Source: Streptomyces natalensis ATCC 27448 (GTDB taxonomy: Bacteria; Actinomycetota; Actinomycetes; Streptomycetales; Streptomycetaceae). From it: 64,000 bases of DNA. The notes below the pieces were generated by a model. The model was given only the letters and a program-made list of their open reading frames with translations. It did no database searches and was not told the origin of the DNA. Location of the stretch: positions 62,001 through 126,000 of the forward strand of contig NZ_JRKI01000008.1 of the NCBI RefSeq assembly GCF_000935125.1, read 5' to 3'. The translations under genes and the position numbers were made by a program. This document shows positions 51,137-60,190 of this stretch, one piece after another; position 1 is the stretch's first letter; the number at the start of each line of letters is the position of its first letter.

Positions 51137-52597
51137 ATGGCAGCCACCGAAGCCACCCATGACGTCCTGGTGCTGGGCGCCGGTCCCACCGGCGAGAACG
51201 TCGCCGACCGGGCCCATGCCGCCGGACTGAGCGTGGCGATCATGGAGAGCGAACTGGTCGGCGGCGAATGCTCCTACTGGGCCTGCATGCCCAGCAAAGC
51301 CCTGCTGCGGCCGGTCACCGCCCGCTCCGAGGCCCGCCGGGTGCCGGGCCTGGCCGATGCGGCGGCCGGCCCGCTCGACGCCCCCGCCGTCCTCGGCCAC
51401 CGCGACGCCTTCGCCTCGCACTGGAAGGACGACGGCCAGGTGCGCTGGCTGGAGACGGCCGGTATCGAACTCGTCCGCGGACACGCCCGGCTGGCCGGCC
51501 CGCACCAGGTCAGCGTCGGCGACCGGGTACTCCGGGCGCGGCATGCGGTCGCGGTGTGCACCGGCAGCCGCCCGGTGCTCCCCGCCATCCCCGGGCTGGC
51601 CGACGCCAGGCCCTGGACCAGCCGGGACGCGACCAGCGCGAAGACCGTGCCGGGCCGGCTGGTGGTGGTCGGCGGCGGTGTCGTCGGCGTGGAAATGGCC
51701 ACCGCCTGGCGCGCCCTGGGCGCCTCGGTGACCCTCCTCGTACGCGGCGACGGACTGCTGCCCCGGATGGAGCCGTTCGCCGGACATCTGGTCGCCGAAT
51801 CGCTCGCCGAGGCGGGCGTGTTCCTGCGGACCGGGGTCGAGGTGACCGAGGTCCGCCGCGAGGCCCCCGGCGGCCCGGTGACCGTCGTCCTGGACTCCAC
51901 CGCATCCGGCGCGGACCGGGGCGCCACCGGCTCAGGCGACGAGATCGTCGCCGACGAACTGCTGATCGCCACCGGCCGCGCCCCGCGCACCGACGACGTC
52001 GGCCTGGAGACCGTCGGCCTCGCACCGGGCTCCTGGCTCCCGGTCGACGACAGCTGTCTGGTGACGGACGTCCCCGGCGGCTGGCTCTACGGCGTCGGCG
52101 ACGTCAACCACCGGGCCCTCCTCACCCACCAAGGCAAATACCAGGCCCGTATCGCGGGCGCCGCCATCGCCGCCCGCGCCCGGAACGTCCCGATCCTCGA
52201 CCACGGCCCCTGGGGCGCCCACGCCGCCACCGCCGACACCGCCGCCGTCCCCCAGGTCGTCTTCAGCGACCCCGAAGCCGCCTCGGTCGGCCTGACCGCC
52301 GCCGCAGCCGAACGCGCCGGCCGCCGCGTCCGCGTCATCGACCAGGACCTCGGCGCGGTCGCCGGCGCCGCCCTGTACGCCGACGGCTACCGCGGCCGCG
52401 CCCGCATGATCGTCGACCTGGACCGCGAGGTGCTGCTCGGCGTCACCTTCGTCGGCCCCGGCGTCGGCGAACTCCTGCACTCCGCGACGGTCGCGGTCGT
52501 GGGCGAGATCCCGATCGAGCGGCTGTGGCACGCGGTCCCGGCCTATCCGACGATCAGCGAGGTGTGGCTGCGGCTGCTGGAGAGCTACCGCGGCTGA
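51137..52597 (+). CDS. FAD-dependent pyridine nucleotide-disulfide oxidoreductase-like protein
   Basis: 486 residues. FAD-binding GxGPTGENVADRA at the N-terminus, redox-active C45-x4-C50 in GGECSYWACMPSK, NAD(P) domain (LVVVGGGVVGVEMATAWRAL) and a C-terminal dimerisation domain. The family's catalytic His in HxHPT-x2-E is replaced: the segment reads HAVPAYPTISE with Tyr at 470, while Glu 475 remains. It therefore may not be a classical dihydrolipoamide or mercuric reductase. ATG 51137 with GGAGAG upstream. Convergent with ssgG by 12 bases. Confidence 0.88.
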   Translation: MAATEATHDVLVLGAGPTGENVADRAHAAGLSVAIMESELVGGECSYWACMPSKALLRPVTARSEARRVPGLADAAAGPLDAPAVLGHRDAFASHWKDDGQVRWLETAGIELVRGHARLAGPHQVSVGDRVLRARHAVAVCTGSRPVLPAIPGLADARPWTSRDATSAKTVPGRLVVVGGGVVGVEMATAWRALGASVTLLVRGDGLLPRMEPFAGHLVAESLAEAGVFLRTGVEVTEVRREAPGGPVTVVLDSTASGADRGATGSGDEIVADELLIATGRAPRTDDVGLETVGLAPGSWLPVDDSCLVTDVPGGWLYGVGDVNHRALLTHQGKYQARIAGAAIAARARNVPILDHGPWGAHAATADTAAVPQVVFSDPEAASVGLTAAAAERAGRRVRVIDQDLGAVAGAALYADGYRGRARMIVDLDREVLLGVTFVGPGVGELLHSATVAVVGEIPIERLWHAVPAYPTISEVWLRLLESYRG

Positions 52598-52609
52598 CTC
52601 CGCCACCCG

Positions 52610-53098
52610 CTACGCCCCCGCCTCGGGAAACTCCTGCGGCCCCCATGCCTCGTCCGGGCCCGTCCCCTCGCCGTGCGCCATCGCCAGCAGATCGCTCAGT
52701 CCTTTGTCGAGTCCGAGCCGGTCCTTCTCCGTACCGGGCGGCACCACCCGCAGCGTGCGCTCCAGCCACGCAGAGACCGCCGCGGCCGGCGCCTCCACCA
52801 GCGCGTCGCCGTCCGGCGAGGTCAGCGCCATGCACACCAGGCTGCGGCCGTCCGCCTTCGTCGGCCACACCCGCACGTCCCCCTCGCCGCACGGCCGGAA
52901 CACGCCCTCGACGAGCAGTTCGCGGGCGAACGTCCAGTGGACGGGGGAGTCCGAACCGATGTGGAAGGTGACATGGACGGCATAAGGGTCATCGGTCCGG
53001 TACATCAGCCGGGCCGGCACCGGAATGCTGCGCTCCGGCGACAGGACCAGGCCCAGTTCGAGTTCTCGTTCCACCACGGTGTGCCGTTCGTCGTGCAT
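52610..53098 (-). CDS. ssgG: SsgA-like sporulation-specific cell division protein (SsgG-like)
   Basis: 162 residues. The SsgA-like fold is clear: LELGLVLSPERSIPVPARLM, YAVHVTFHIGSDSPVHWTFA, RELLVEGVF, GEGDVRVWPTKADGR and VCMALTSPDGDALVEAP. SsgA-like proteins guide septum placement and cell-wall remodelling during sporulation in Streptomyces; SsgG in S. coelicolor affects septum-site placement. Symbol rests on synteny (close to hppD and the FAD oxidase), as I recall for SCO2924. AGAAAGG lies before ATG 53098. Confidence 0.88.
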   Translation of the reverse strand: MHDERHTVVERELELGLVLSPERSIPVPARLMYRTDDPYAVHVTFHIGSDSPVHWTFARELLVEGVFRPCGEGDVRVWPTKADGRSLVCMALTSPDGDALVEAPAAAVSAWLERTLRVVPPGTEKDRLGLDKGLSDLLAMAHGEGTGPDEAWGPQEFPEAGA

Positions 53099-53334
53099 GG
53101 TGTCCGCCTTTCTCCGTTCTTGTGCGGACACCCGGAACGGGGCCGCACGGGAAGAGAGCCGTCACCCGCCGGACCCTTACACGACTTCGCACAACTTTTT
53201 TCGCGGGCCTCTTCCAGGTGGTCGTGGCGGGCATCCGCACAGATGTCACCCGGGGTCTGATAGATGTGGACGCCGCGTTGCGGCAGACTGCACCCCACAC
53301 CCACCAGGCCGAGTACAGATACGGGACTTCGGAC

Positions 53335-54891
53335 ATGAGCGCCCCTACCTCAGGATCCGCCGGCGGCAGCCCCACGCCAGGCTTCTACCCGGACCCGTCC
53401 ATCCCCGGCTACATCCGGTACTGGAACGGTGCCGCATGGGTGCCGGGCACCAGCCGGCCCGCCCCCGCCGAGGGCGAGGCGATGCCCGCCCCGCCGCCCG
53501 GCGCGGTTTTGGCCCCCGCCCCCTCCGTGGAGGAGACCGGCCCGGTCTTCCTCGACGAGGACACCGGCGGCGCCGCGCCGGCCGTCCGCCAGGGCGGCGA
53601 GGTCGCGGGCGCGGCCGCCGCGAGCTGGGACGACCCGGCGCGGCTGCACGGCACCAGCCCGGAACCGGCCTCCGCCTGGCAGGCCGACGCCTCCCGCCAG
53701 AGCGGCTTCGGCGGAGTCTCCTGGGGCTCGCCCGACTCCGGCGCGCCCTCCGGTGCGGCCTCCTGGGGCGCGGCCCCCGGCGAGCAGCAGCCCGAGGGGG
53801 CCGCCGACGTCCCCGGTACGGCCTCCTCCGCCACCCCCGCGCCCCGTCACCCCGAGGCCCCCGCCGACGGAACGGTCGCCATCCGCGCCGTCAAGCCGGG
53901 CCGCGGGTCCGGCGATCAGGGCACCACCGCGATCCGCGCGGTCAAGCCCGGCCGCGCGGCCCCCGCCGACCAGGGCACCACCGCCTTCCGCGCGGTACGG
54001 CCGGACCAGGGCGGCGCCGGTGAGGCGGGCGCCCCGGCCAAGGGCAACGAGACCATGGCGTTCCGGCTGCCGCCGCGCGGCGCCGGCGGCCCGTCCGCCG
54101 CGCCCTCGAACGCCGCTCCGCAGGACCTGCCGTCCGTCGGCGGCCGGACGCCGGGCGTTCCGCAGCAGGGGGCCCCGCAGCAGGGCGCCCCGGCCGCGCA
54201 GCCGCCCGGCCCGCAGGGCATCCCCGGCCAGGGCCTGCCCCCGCAGGCCGGTCCCCAGGGCGGCCCGCAGGCCGCCGCCCCGCAGCCCGGTTTCCCGCTG
54301 CAGGGCGGCGCGGTGCCCGGCGCCGACGGCGTCATCCCCTGGAAGCCCCCGGCCGCCGATGTCTTCTTCGCCGCCGCGCAGGCGGCGGAGGGCCGCCCGG
54401 CCGAGCTCGGCCGCCGTCTCGGGGCCCGGCTGATCGACTCCGCCGTGGTGGGCGCGCTCACCGCCGCGGCCGCCGTCCCCCTGTGGGGCTCCGTCACCGA
54501 CCACATCGACGCCAAGGTGGAGGCCGCCAAGCAGTCCGGCCGCGAGGTGACGGTCTATCTGCTCGACGGCACCACCACCCCGATCTTCGCCGTCATCCTC
54601 GCCGTCCTGCTCGTGGGCGGCGGTCTCTACGAGGTCCTGCCGACCCTCAAGTGGGGCCGCACCCTGGGCAAGAAGGTGTGCGGGCTGCGGTTGCTGGACA
54701 TCGAGTCCCATGACACCCCGGGCGTCGCCGCGGTCATCAAGCGCTGGCTGTGCTACAGCGTGCTGGGGCTGGTGGCCGTCGGTGTCGTCAACGCCGTGTG
54801 GTGTGTGTTCGACAAGCCCTGGCGGCAGTGCTGGCACGACAAGCTGGCGCGCACGTTCGTGGCCGCCGACGCGACGGAGTCGGCCGACTGA
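53335..54891 (+). CDS. DUF2510-RDD membrane protein with long disordered linker
   Basis: 518 residues. N-terminal DUF2510 motif (PGFYPDPSIPGYIRYWNGAAWVPG split over residues 15-40), then about 300 residues rich in Pro, Gly, Ala and Gln. Within this linker the motif TTAIRAVKPGR recurs (VAIRAVKPGR, TTAIRAVKPGR, TTAFRAVRPDQ, MAFRLPPRG). The C-terminal RDD domain (about 365-510) has two to three helices (LIDSAVVGALTAAAAVP; IFAVILAVLLVGGGLYEVL). RDD proteins are integral membrane proteins of unclear, perhaps transport, function. ATG 53335. Confidence 0.85.
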   Translation: MSAPTSGSAGGSPTPGFYPDPSIPGYIRYWNGAAWVPGTSRPAPAEGEAMPAPPPGAVLAPAPSVEETGPVFLDEDTGGAAPAVRQGGEVAGAAAASWDDPARLHGTSPEPASAWQADASRQSGFGGVSWGSPDSGAPSGAASWGAAPGEQQPEGAADVPGTASSATPAPRHPEAPADGTVAIRAVKPGRGSGDQGTTAIRAVKPGRAAPADQGTTAFRAVRPDQGGAGEAGAPAKGNETMAFRLPPRGAGGPSAAPSNAAPQDLPSVGGRTPGVPQQGAPQQGAPAAQPPGPQGIPGQGLPPQAGPQGGPQAAAPQPGFPLQGGAVPGADGVIPWKPPAADVFFAAAQAAEGRPAELGRRLGARLIDSAVVGALTAAAAVPLWGSVTDHIDAKVEAAKQSGREVTVYLLDGTTTPIFAVILAVLLVGGGLYEVLPTLKWGRTLGKKVCGLRLLDIESHDTPGVAAVIKRWLCYSVLGLVAVGVVNAVWCVFDKPWRQCWHDKLARTFVAADATESAD

Positions 54892-54914
54892 CGGTCCCTC
54901 ATCTGCGGTGAACG

Positions 54915-54947
54915 CGGGGGCGTGTCCGGCGAACGGACGCGCCCCCG
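54915..54947 (+). terminator. Terminator between the RDD genes
   Basis: A 14-bp stem with one G-T pair (54915-54928 with 54934-54947), 23 bases after the stop. Confidence 0.75.
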
Positions 54948-55025
54948 TGGCCCGTCCGAGGCCGATATGCCCCCGAACGGACGTCGCCGGATGCGGCGGC
55001 CCGCGCGAGGCGTTCGACTCGGGCC

Positions 55026-55691
55026 ATGAGCAGCGATCAGCCTCCGGGCCCCGGCCCCGATGAACCGCCGGAGAACGATCCGTTCCGGAAGAAACCCCCG
55101 GAGCCGCAGGAACCGCCGGCCGGCGGCGGCCCCTCCGGCGGCGGTCCCCAGGGCGGACCGGGCCGGACCCCGTATTCCCAGACGCCTTATGCCGACAACC
55201 CTTACGGGGGCGAGTACGGCGCGGCCGATCCGCTGGCCGGGATGCCGCCGCTGGCCAACCGCGGCCGCCGCCTCGTCGCGCGGATCATCGACGCGATCAT
55301 CATCGGCGTACCGGTCGGGGTGATCATGAACGTGATCGTCGGCTGGGCGAACTACACCAGCACCAGCAGCATCGAGACCAGCAAACAGGCCACCGTCTCG
55401 GGCGTGACGATGCTGGTGTATCTGATCTACGAGGGGCTGATGCTCACCAGCCGCGGCCAGACGGTCGGCAAGATGGCGATGAAGATCCGGGTCGCGATGC
55501 TCGCCAACGGTGCGGTGCCGGCCGGGCAGGCGGGCTGGATCCGGGCCGCGGTCTATACGCTGCCGGAGGTCGTGCCGTGCTGCGGCTTCATCTTCTGGCT
55601 GGTCAACGTCCTGTGGTGCACCTGGGACAAGCCGTATCAGCAGTGTCTGCACGACAAGGCCGCCAAGACCGTGGTGGTCTCGACGGCCTGA
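55026..55691 (+). CDS. RDD family membrane protein
   Basis: 221 residues. A Pro/Gly-rich, Tyr-containing N-terminus (PFRKKPPEPQEPPAGG; TPYSQTPYADNPYGGEYG) is followed by the RDD domain (NRGRRLVARIIDAIIIGVPV, with the namesake R-x3-D pattern), three helices and a Cys pair (VVPCCGFIFW). It is a paralogue of the preceding gene's C-terminal half: both end with W-x-F/W-DKP-x2-QC-HDK. A tandem duplication of the RDD module is likely. Confidence 0.88.
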   Translation: MSSDQPPGPGPDEPPENDPFRKKPPEPQEPPAGGGPSGGGPQGGPGRTPYSQTPYADNPYGGEYGAADPLAGMPPLANRGRRLVARIIDAIIIGVPVGVIMNVIVGWANYTSTSSIETSKQATVSGVTMLVYLIYEGLMLTSRGQTVGKMAMKIRVAMLANGAVPAGQAGWIRAAVYTLPEVVPCCGFIFWLVNVLWCTWDKPYQQCLHDKAAKTVVVSTA

Positions 55692-55718
55692 GTCCCCGCT
55701 TCCCCGGAAGACTCCGCG

Positions 55719-55994
55719 TCAGCCGGTGCGCTCGGCGGTCCGGGCCTCGACGGGCGCCGGTACGGCCCGCAGCGCAGCGGGCGCGGTGGTGCGTACGGCG
55801 GCGCGGCGGGCCGCCCGGGCGGCCCCCGGCATCGGGACCGTCATCGCCACCAGCAGTCCGAGGCCGAGCCCGGCCAGGGCGATGACCGCGACCCCGATCC
55901 CGGTCTGCGTCTGCGAGAGCAGCAGCATCGCGAGGGTGGAGAGAAAGACGGTGGCCGAACCGTAGGCGAGCTGGGTGGCGGTCGGACGAGGCAT
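55719..55994 (-). CDS. Small two-helix membrane protein
   Basis: 91 residues starting MPRPTATQLAYGSATVFLST. Two hydrophobic helices (residues about 8-26 and 28-50) and a basic C-terminal tail (AARAARRAAVRTTAPAAL). GAGGACGG lies before ATG 55994; a longer frame to 56036 lacks such a site. Convergent to the second RDD gene. Function unknown. Confidence 0.75.
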   Translation of the reverse strand: MPRPTATQLAYGSATVFLSTLAMLLLSQTQTGIGVAVIALAGLGLGLLVAMTVPMPGAARAARRAAVRTTAPAALRAVPAPVEARTAERTG

Positions 55995-56408
55995 GGCGGA
56001 ATCCGTCCTCGGAGGGTCGGCGGAGAGTGAGGTCAAAGGCGCGCCATCGCACGAGCCTACGAATCCTACTGCCCGTGCGGAACGGCAGGTAAGCGTGACC
56101 TAACCCACGGTTCCGGAGCACAGGGGGCGCACGGAGCCGTCCGAGGCGTGAAAGGGGTGTGCGAGGAGCGGAATCGGGCCTGTTGGGGAGGGGGCGCATG
56201 TCCGGAAGGCATATGCGACGGCGCCCGTGCGCGAGGGCCGGGGCCGGGCCGGAAGACGGGCACGGAACGTTCGATAGCCGTAACTCGCGGGCCGGATAAC
56301 GTACTTCGCCCACAATGAGTACGTCAAGATCTGTCTTTTTCGCCGCGCTTCCGGTCGAATGCCGTCGAACAGTGACCAGTGACCGCTCGTACGGGAGGGC
56401 AGCGTCAA
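55995..56408. other. Intergenic region upstream of the M6 protease gene
   Basis: 414 bases without a supported gene. It contains the ACGTACT-N12-AGTACGT palindrome (56299-56324) and GGATAAC (56294-56300), a possible -10. Short frames here lack ribosome-binding sites and codon bias. Confidence 0.5.
56299..56324. promoter_or_regulatory. Inverted repeat ACGTACT-N12-AGTACGT
   Basis: A perfect 7-bp inverted repeat directly next to GGATAAC, 85 bases before the M6 protease start. It is a candidate operator. Confidence 0.5.
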
Positions 56409-58817
56409 GTGAGAGGCCAGCGTCAAAGAAGAGGCAGACCAGGGGTGTTGAGACCGGCCGCCCTGGCCACGGCGATCGCCGCGATCGGGGCGGCCGCTTT
56501 GTCGCCGGGGGTGGCCAGCGCCGGCACCCAGGCACCCCGGCCCGCCGCCGGCAGCCATGACCCGGCCCCCGAGCGGGCCGTGAACCACAACCTCAAGGGC
56601 CCGTTCACCGACAAGCAGGCGGCCCGCCGCCGGGAGGCGCTCGATCGGGTCCTCTCGGGCCGGGCACGGCCGACCGAGCGCGGCGGCTCGCAGGTCGTCC
56701 AGCTCGCCCGGGGCCAGTACGTCGAAACGGCCCGGAAGAAGACCGACAAGATCTTCACCATCCTCGTCGACTTCGGGGACAAGGTCGACGACACCACGAT
56801 GTACGACCCGGACGGCGACGGCCCCAAGCCCCCGGTCAAGAAGTACGGCGGCGACCCCGGCCCGGCGCACAACCGGATAGCCGAGCCGGACCGTACGAAG
56901 AACAACAGCACGGCCTGGCAGAAGGACTTCGACCGGCAGCACTACCAGGACCTCTACTTCTCGCACGCCAAGAAGAAGCAGTCGCTGGCCAAGTACTACG
57001 AGAAGCAGTCCTCGGGCCGCTACTCGGTCAACGGTGAGGTCTCCGACTGGGTCCGCGTCGACTCGAACGAGGCCCGCTACGGCTCCAACTACTGCGGCCA
57101 GACCAACTGCGCCAACGCCTGGGACCTGATCCGCGACGCCGTCAACCAGTGGACCAAGGACCAGAAGGCCAAGGGCCGCACCGACGCCCAGATCAAGGCC
57201 GATCTGGCGCAGTACGACCAGTGGGACCGCTACGACCACGACGGCGACGGCAACTTCAACGAGCCCGACGGCTATATCGACCACTTCCAGATCGTGCACG
57301 CCGGCGAGGACGAGTCCGCGGGCGGCGGCGTCCAGAAGACCAACGCCCTGTGGGCGCACCGCTGGTACGCCTATGGCACCGACGCCGGTAAGGCCGGCCC
57401 GGCGGGCAACAAGGCGGGCGGCACCCAGATCGGGGACACCGGCATCTGGGTCGGCGACTACACCATGCAGCCGGAGAACGGCGGCCTCGGCGTCTTCGCC
57501 CATGAATACGGCCACGACCTGGGCCTGCCGGACGAGTACGACACCACCGGCACCGGCGAATCCTCGGTGGACTTCTGGTCGCTGATGTCGGGCGGCTCCT
57601 GGCTGGGCACCGGCAAGAACACCATCGGCGATCTGCCCGGCGACATGAGCGCCTGGGACAAGCTCCAGCTGGGCTGGCTCGACTACGACAAGGCCAAGGC
57701 CGCCACCAAGTCGACCCATGTCCTGGGCGTCGCCGAACGCCAGACCCGGCACAAGCAGGCGGTGGTCGTCGATCTGCCCGCCAAGGCGGTGACGACCGAC
57801 ATCGTCCCGCCCGCCGACGGCGCGAAGCAGTGGTGGAGCGGGATGGGCAACGACCTGAAGAACACCCTGACCCGCTCCGTGGACCTCACCGGCAAGAAGA
57901 CGGCGTCCCTGAACCTCAAGGGGTGGTGGGACATCGAGAAGGACTACGACTTCCTCTACGCCGAGGTCTCCACCGACGGCGGCGCCAACTGGACGTCCCT
58001 GGACGGCACCGCGAACGGCAAGGCGCTCCCGCGCGACGGCAGCGACAAACCCGCCCTGACCGGCACCGTCGCTGCCTACCAGGACCTCGTCTACCCGCTG
58101 GACGCCTACGCCGGCAAGAAGATCGACCTGCGCTTCCGCTACCAGACCGACGGCGGCTCCGCCCTCAAGGGCTTCGCGGCCGATGCGATCGGCGTGAGCG
58201 CCGACGGCAAGCAGCTGTTCCACGACGACGCCGAGGGCGGCGACAACGGCTGGACGAGCAAGGGCTTCTCGCGTATCGGCGCGTCCTTCACCAAGGACTA
58301 TCCGCAGTACTACATCGTCGAGAACCGCCAGTACGTGTCGTACGACAAGACCCTCAAGGTCGGCCCGTACAACTTCGGCTGGACCACCGCCAAGCCGGGC
58401 TGGGTGGAGCACTTCCCGTACCAGAACGGCGTACTGATCTGGCTCTGGGACACCTCGCAGCCGGACAACAACGTCGGCAAGCACCCCGGCCACGGCCAGA
58501 TCCTCCCCGTCGACGCGCACCCCAAGGCCGAGCGGTGGGCCGACGGCACGCTGATGCGCAACCGCTTCCAGTCCTACGACTCGACCTTCACCCGCTCCCG
58601 GACCGACGCCCTGACCCTCCACAGGGACGGCACGGAGACGAAGATCAAGTCGCAGCGCGGGGTGCGGGTCTTCGACGATCACAACGGCGTCTACTACGAC
58701 GGCGACAACCCCACCGGCGGGGTGATCGTTCCTGACACCAACACCCGGATCAAGATCACCAGCGAGGGCGAGGACGGCTCCTGGGTGCGGCTTCGCGTGG
58801 GTCCCGCAGGTAAGTAA
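56409..58817 (+). CDS. Secreted immune inhibitor A type metalloprotease (peptidase M6)
   Basis: 802 residues from GTG 56409 (GGGAGGG eight bases upstream). Signal peptide (RPAALATAIAAIGAAALSPG, cleavage after ASA near residue 38), a propeptide (about 40-110), then the M6 catalytic domain. Zinc motif HEYGHDLGLPDEYD has H365 and H369. A DHDGDGNFNEPDG segment looks like a calcium-binding loop. The C-terminal region (about 490-800) has carbohydrate/MAM-like beta domains. Such enzymes are exported proteases degrading host or environmental proteins. Followed by a hairpin terminator. Confidence 0.93.
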   Translation: MRGQRQRRGRPGVLRPAALATAIAAIGAAALSPGVASAGTQAPRPAAGSHDPAPERAVNHNLKGPFTDKQAARRREALDRVLSGRARPTERGGSQVVQLARGQYVETARKKTDKIFTILVDFGDKVDDTTMYDPDGDGPKPPVKKYGGDPGPAHNRIAEPDRTKNNSTAWQKDFDRQHYQDLYFSHAKKKQSLAKYYEKQSSGRYSVNGEVSDWVRVDSNEARYGSNYCGQTNCANAWDLIRDAVNQWTKDQKAKGRTDAQIKADLAQYDQWDRYDHDGDGNFNEPDGYIDHFQIVHAGEDESAGGGVQKTNALWAHRWYAYGTDAGKAGPAGNKAGGTQIGDTGIWVGDYTMQPENGGLGVFAHEYGHDLGLPDEYDTTGTGESSVDFWSLMSGGSWLGTGKNTIGDLPGDMSAWDKLQLGWLDYDKAKAATKSTHVLGVAERQTRHKQAVVVDLPAKAVTTDIVPPADGAKQWWSGMGNDLKNTLTRSVDLTGKKTASLNLKGWWDIEKDYDFLYAEVSTDGGANWTSLDGTANGKALPRDGSDKPALTGTVAAYQDLVYPLDAYAGKKIDLRFRYQTDGGSALKGFAADAIGVSADGKQLFHDDAEGGDNGWTSKGFSRIGASFTKDYPQYYIVENRQYVSYDKTLKVGPYNFGWTTAKPGWVEHFPYQNGVLIWLWDTSQPDNNVGKHPGHGQILPVDAHPKAERWADGTLMRNRFQSYDSTFTRSRTDALTLHRDGTETKIKSQRGVRVFDDHNGVYYDGDNPTGGVIVPDTNTRIKITSEGEDGSWVRLRVGPAGK

Positions 58818-58846
58818 AAGATAAAGTTGCAGGTCAGAATGTGTCT

Positions 58847-58875
58847 CGGCCGTCGCCCCTAGCGGGCGGCGGCCG
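58847..58875 (+). terminator. Terminator of the M6 protease gene
   Basis: A 12-bp stem with one G-T pair (58847-58858 with 58864-58875), 29 bases after the stop. Confidence 0.7.
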
Positions 58876-58933
58876 ATTCGCGTTAGATGCGTCTTACGAG
58901 TTCCTTGTTGACGCGAAGTCTCACGGGGGAGAT

Positions 58934-59383
58934 ATGACGATGACCTGCGGCGGCTACATCAGGCTTCCTGGCGGAAGCGTGGTGGTCGCCCTCTCACTGC
59001 CCAGACCACCCCACGGCGCCAGCCTTGGGCCCTACGACTGCGGCTGCCGGGTCCGGGTCCTGGTCCACGCCGCCAACCGCCAGCGCGCCCTGACCAGGCT
59101 GCGCAACCACGGCCTGCGGGCCGTCTTCCTGCGCGGCAATTCCGAGCCGCCGACCCCGGACGAGATCACGGCCGTGCTCCACCACCCCGACGGCCTCGTC
59201 TGGCGCGAGGCCCCGTGCGACGACACCGAGTCCTGGCGCCCGATACGGGCCCTGCTGCGGGCCCCGGCCGCCGTGCCCGACACGGTCCCGGCCCCCGATA
59301 CGGCCACGGCCGCCCCGGACCTGGTCCCGCTCCCGGTGTCGTTCCCCGGCCGGGCGGGCGCCTTCAGCCGCTCGGGGGTGTAA
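58934..59383 (+). CDS. Conserved hypothetical protein
   Basis: 149 residues, start ATG 58934 preceded by GGGGGAG. Begins MTMTCGGYIRLPGGSVVVAL; a compact first part with three cysteines (TCGG, YDCGCR), an LRNHGLRAVFLRGN segment and a Pro/Ala/Asp/Thr-rich tail from about 115. No signal peptide. I do not recognise a family; the Cys pattern might bind metal. It lies after the M6 protease terminator, convergent to pncA. Confidence 0.7.
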   Translation: MTMTCGGYIRLPGGSVVVALSLPRPPHGASLGPYDCGCRVRVLVHAANRQRALTRLRNHGLRAVFLRGNSEPPTPDEITAVLHHPDGLVWREAPCDDTESWRPIRALLRAPAAVPDTVPAPDTATAAPDLVPLPVSFPGRAGAFSRSGV

Positions 59384-59435
59384 GCGCCCGGGGCGTGACG
59401 ACGAGAAGACGGCTGAGCCGCCCCCAGGGGGCGGC

Positions 59436-60032
59436 TCAGCCGCCGGCCAGCACCGGCTTGCCGGTCAGCTCCGCGCCCGCCGCCCGCAGCTCCTCCAGCG
59501 CCCGCTCGGTGGTCCCGGGCGCCACGCCCGCGGTCAGATCCAGCAGGACATGGGTGCGCAGCCCCGCGCGCAGTGCGTCCAGCGCGGTGGCGCGGATGCA
59601 GTGGTCGGTGGCGATACCGACCACGTCCACCTCGGTGACCTGCCGCTCGTGCAGCCACTGCGCCAGCGGGACGCCGTTCTCGTCCACGCCCTCGAAACCG
59701 CTGTACGCCGCCGCGTACTCGCCCTTGTCGAAGACCGCGTCCACCGCGCCCGAGGCGACCGCCGGCGCGAAATTCGGGTGGAAGCTGCCGCCCTCGGTGC
59801 CCGCCACACAGTGCACCGGCCAGCTGTGCACGTAATCGGGGGAGGCGGAGAAATGGTCGCCGGGGTCGATGTGGTGGTCCCGGGTGGCCACGACATGGCG
59901 GTAGCAGCCGCCGGCCGCCTGGCCCACCAGATCCGTGATGGCCGCCGCGACCTCCGCACCCCCCGCCACCGCGAGGCTGCCGCCCTCACAGAAGTCGTTC
60001 TGCACATCGACGACGATCAATGCCCGGTGCAT
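59436..60032 (-). CDS. pncA: Nicotinamidase (isochorismatase fold)
   Basis: 198 residues. It hydrolyses nicotinamide to nicotinate in NAD salvage. The catalytic triad is D9 (IVVDVQNDF), K103 (FDKGEYAAAYSGFEG) and C145 (GIATDHCIRATA), and the metal-site region is RDHHIDPGDHF. GGAAGG is before ATG 60032. The next gene on the same strand, upstream, is pncB, which uses the nicotinate produced, so the two form a salvage pair with separate or shared transcription (158-base gap). Confidence 0.95.
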   Translation of the reverse strand: MHRALIVVDVQNDFCEGGSLAVAGGAEVAAAITDLVGQAAGGCYRHVVATRDHHIDPGDHFSASPDYVHSWPVHCVAGTEGGSFHPNFAPAVASGAVDAVFDKGEYAAAYSGFEGVDENGVPLAQWLHERQVTEVDVVGIATDHCIRATALDALRAGLRTHVLLDLTAGVAPGTTERALEELRAAGAELTGKPVLAGG

Positions 60033-60127
60033 GGTGCGTGCCTTCCGGCTGGGAACGGGGGAGGGGCGCGGAGTGCTGGTGTGACCGAGGGTAGCCACTG
60101 GATGCCGATTGCGGGAGGGGTGCGGCC

Positions 60128-60144
60128 GGGGCCTGTCCGAAGGG
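60128..60144 (+). repeat. Intergenic CTGTCCGA repeat, copy 5
   Basis: GGGGCCTGTCCGAAGGG in the pncA-pncB gap; closest to the copy at 24503. Confidence 0.6.
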
Positions 60145-60190
60145 CCGGCGTGGGCCCTCGTGAGCGCACCGGCCGGCCCGCCTCACGGCC

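Noticed and set aside
56100..58682. Minus-strand open frame of about 860 codons opposite the M6 protease gene
   Set aside because: Shadow of a protease gene with signal peptide and zinc motif on the plus strand.
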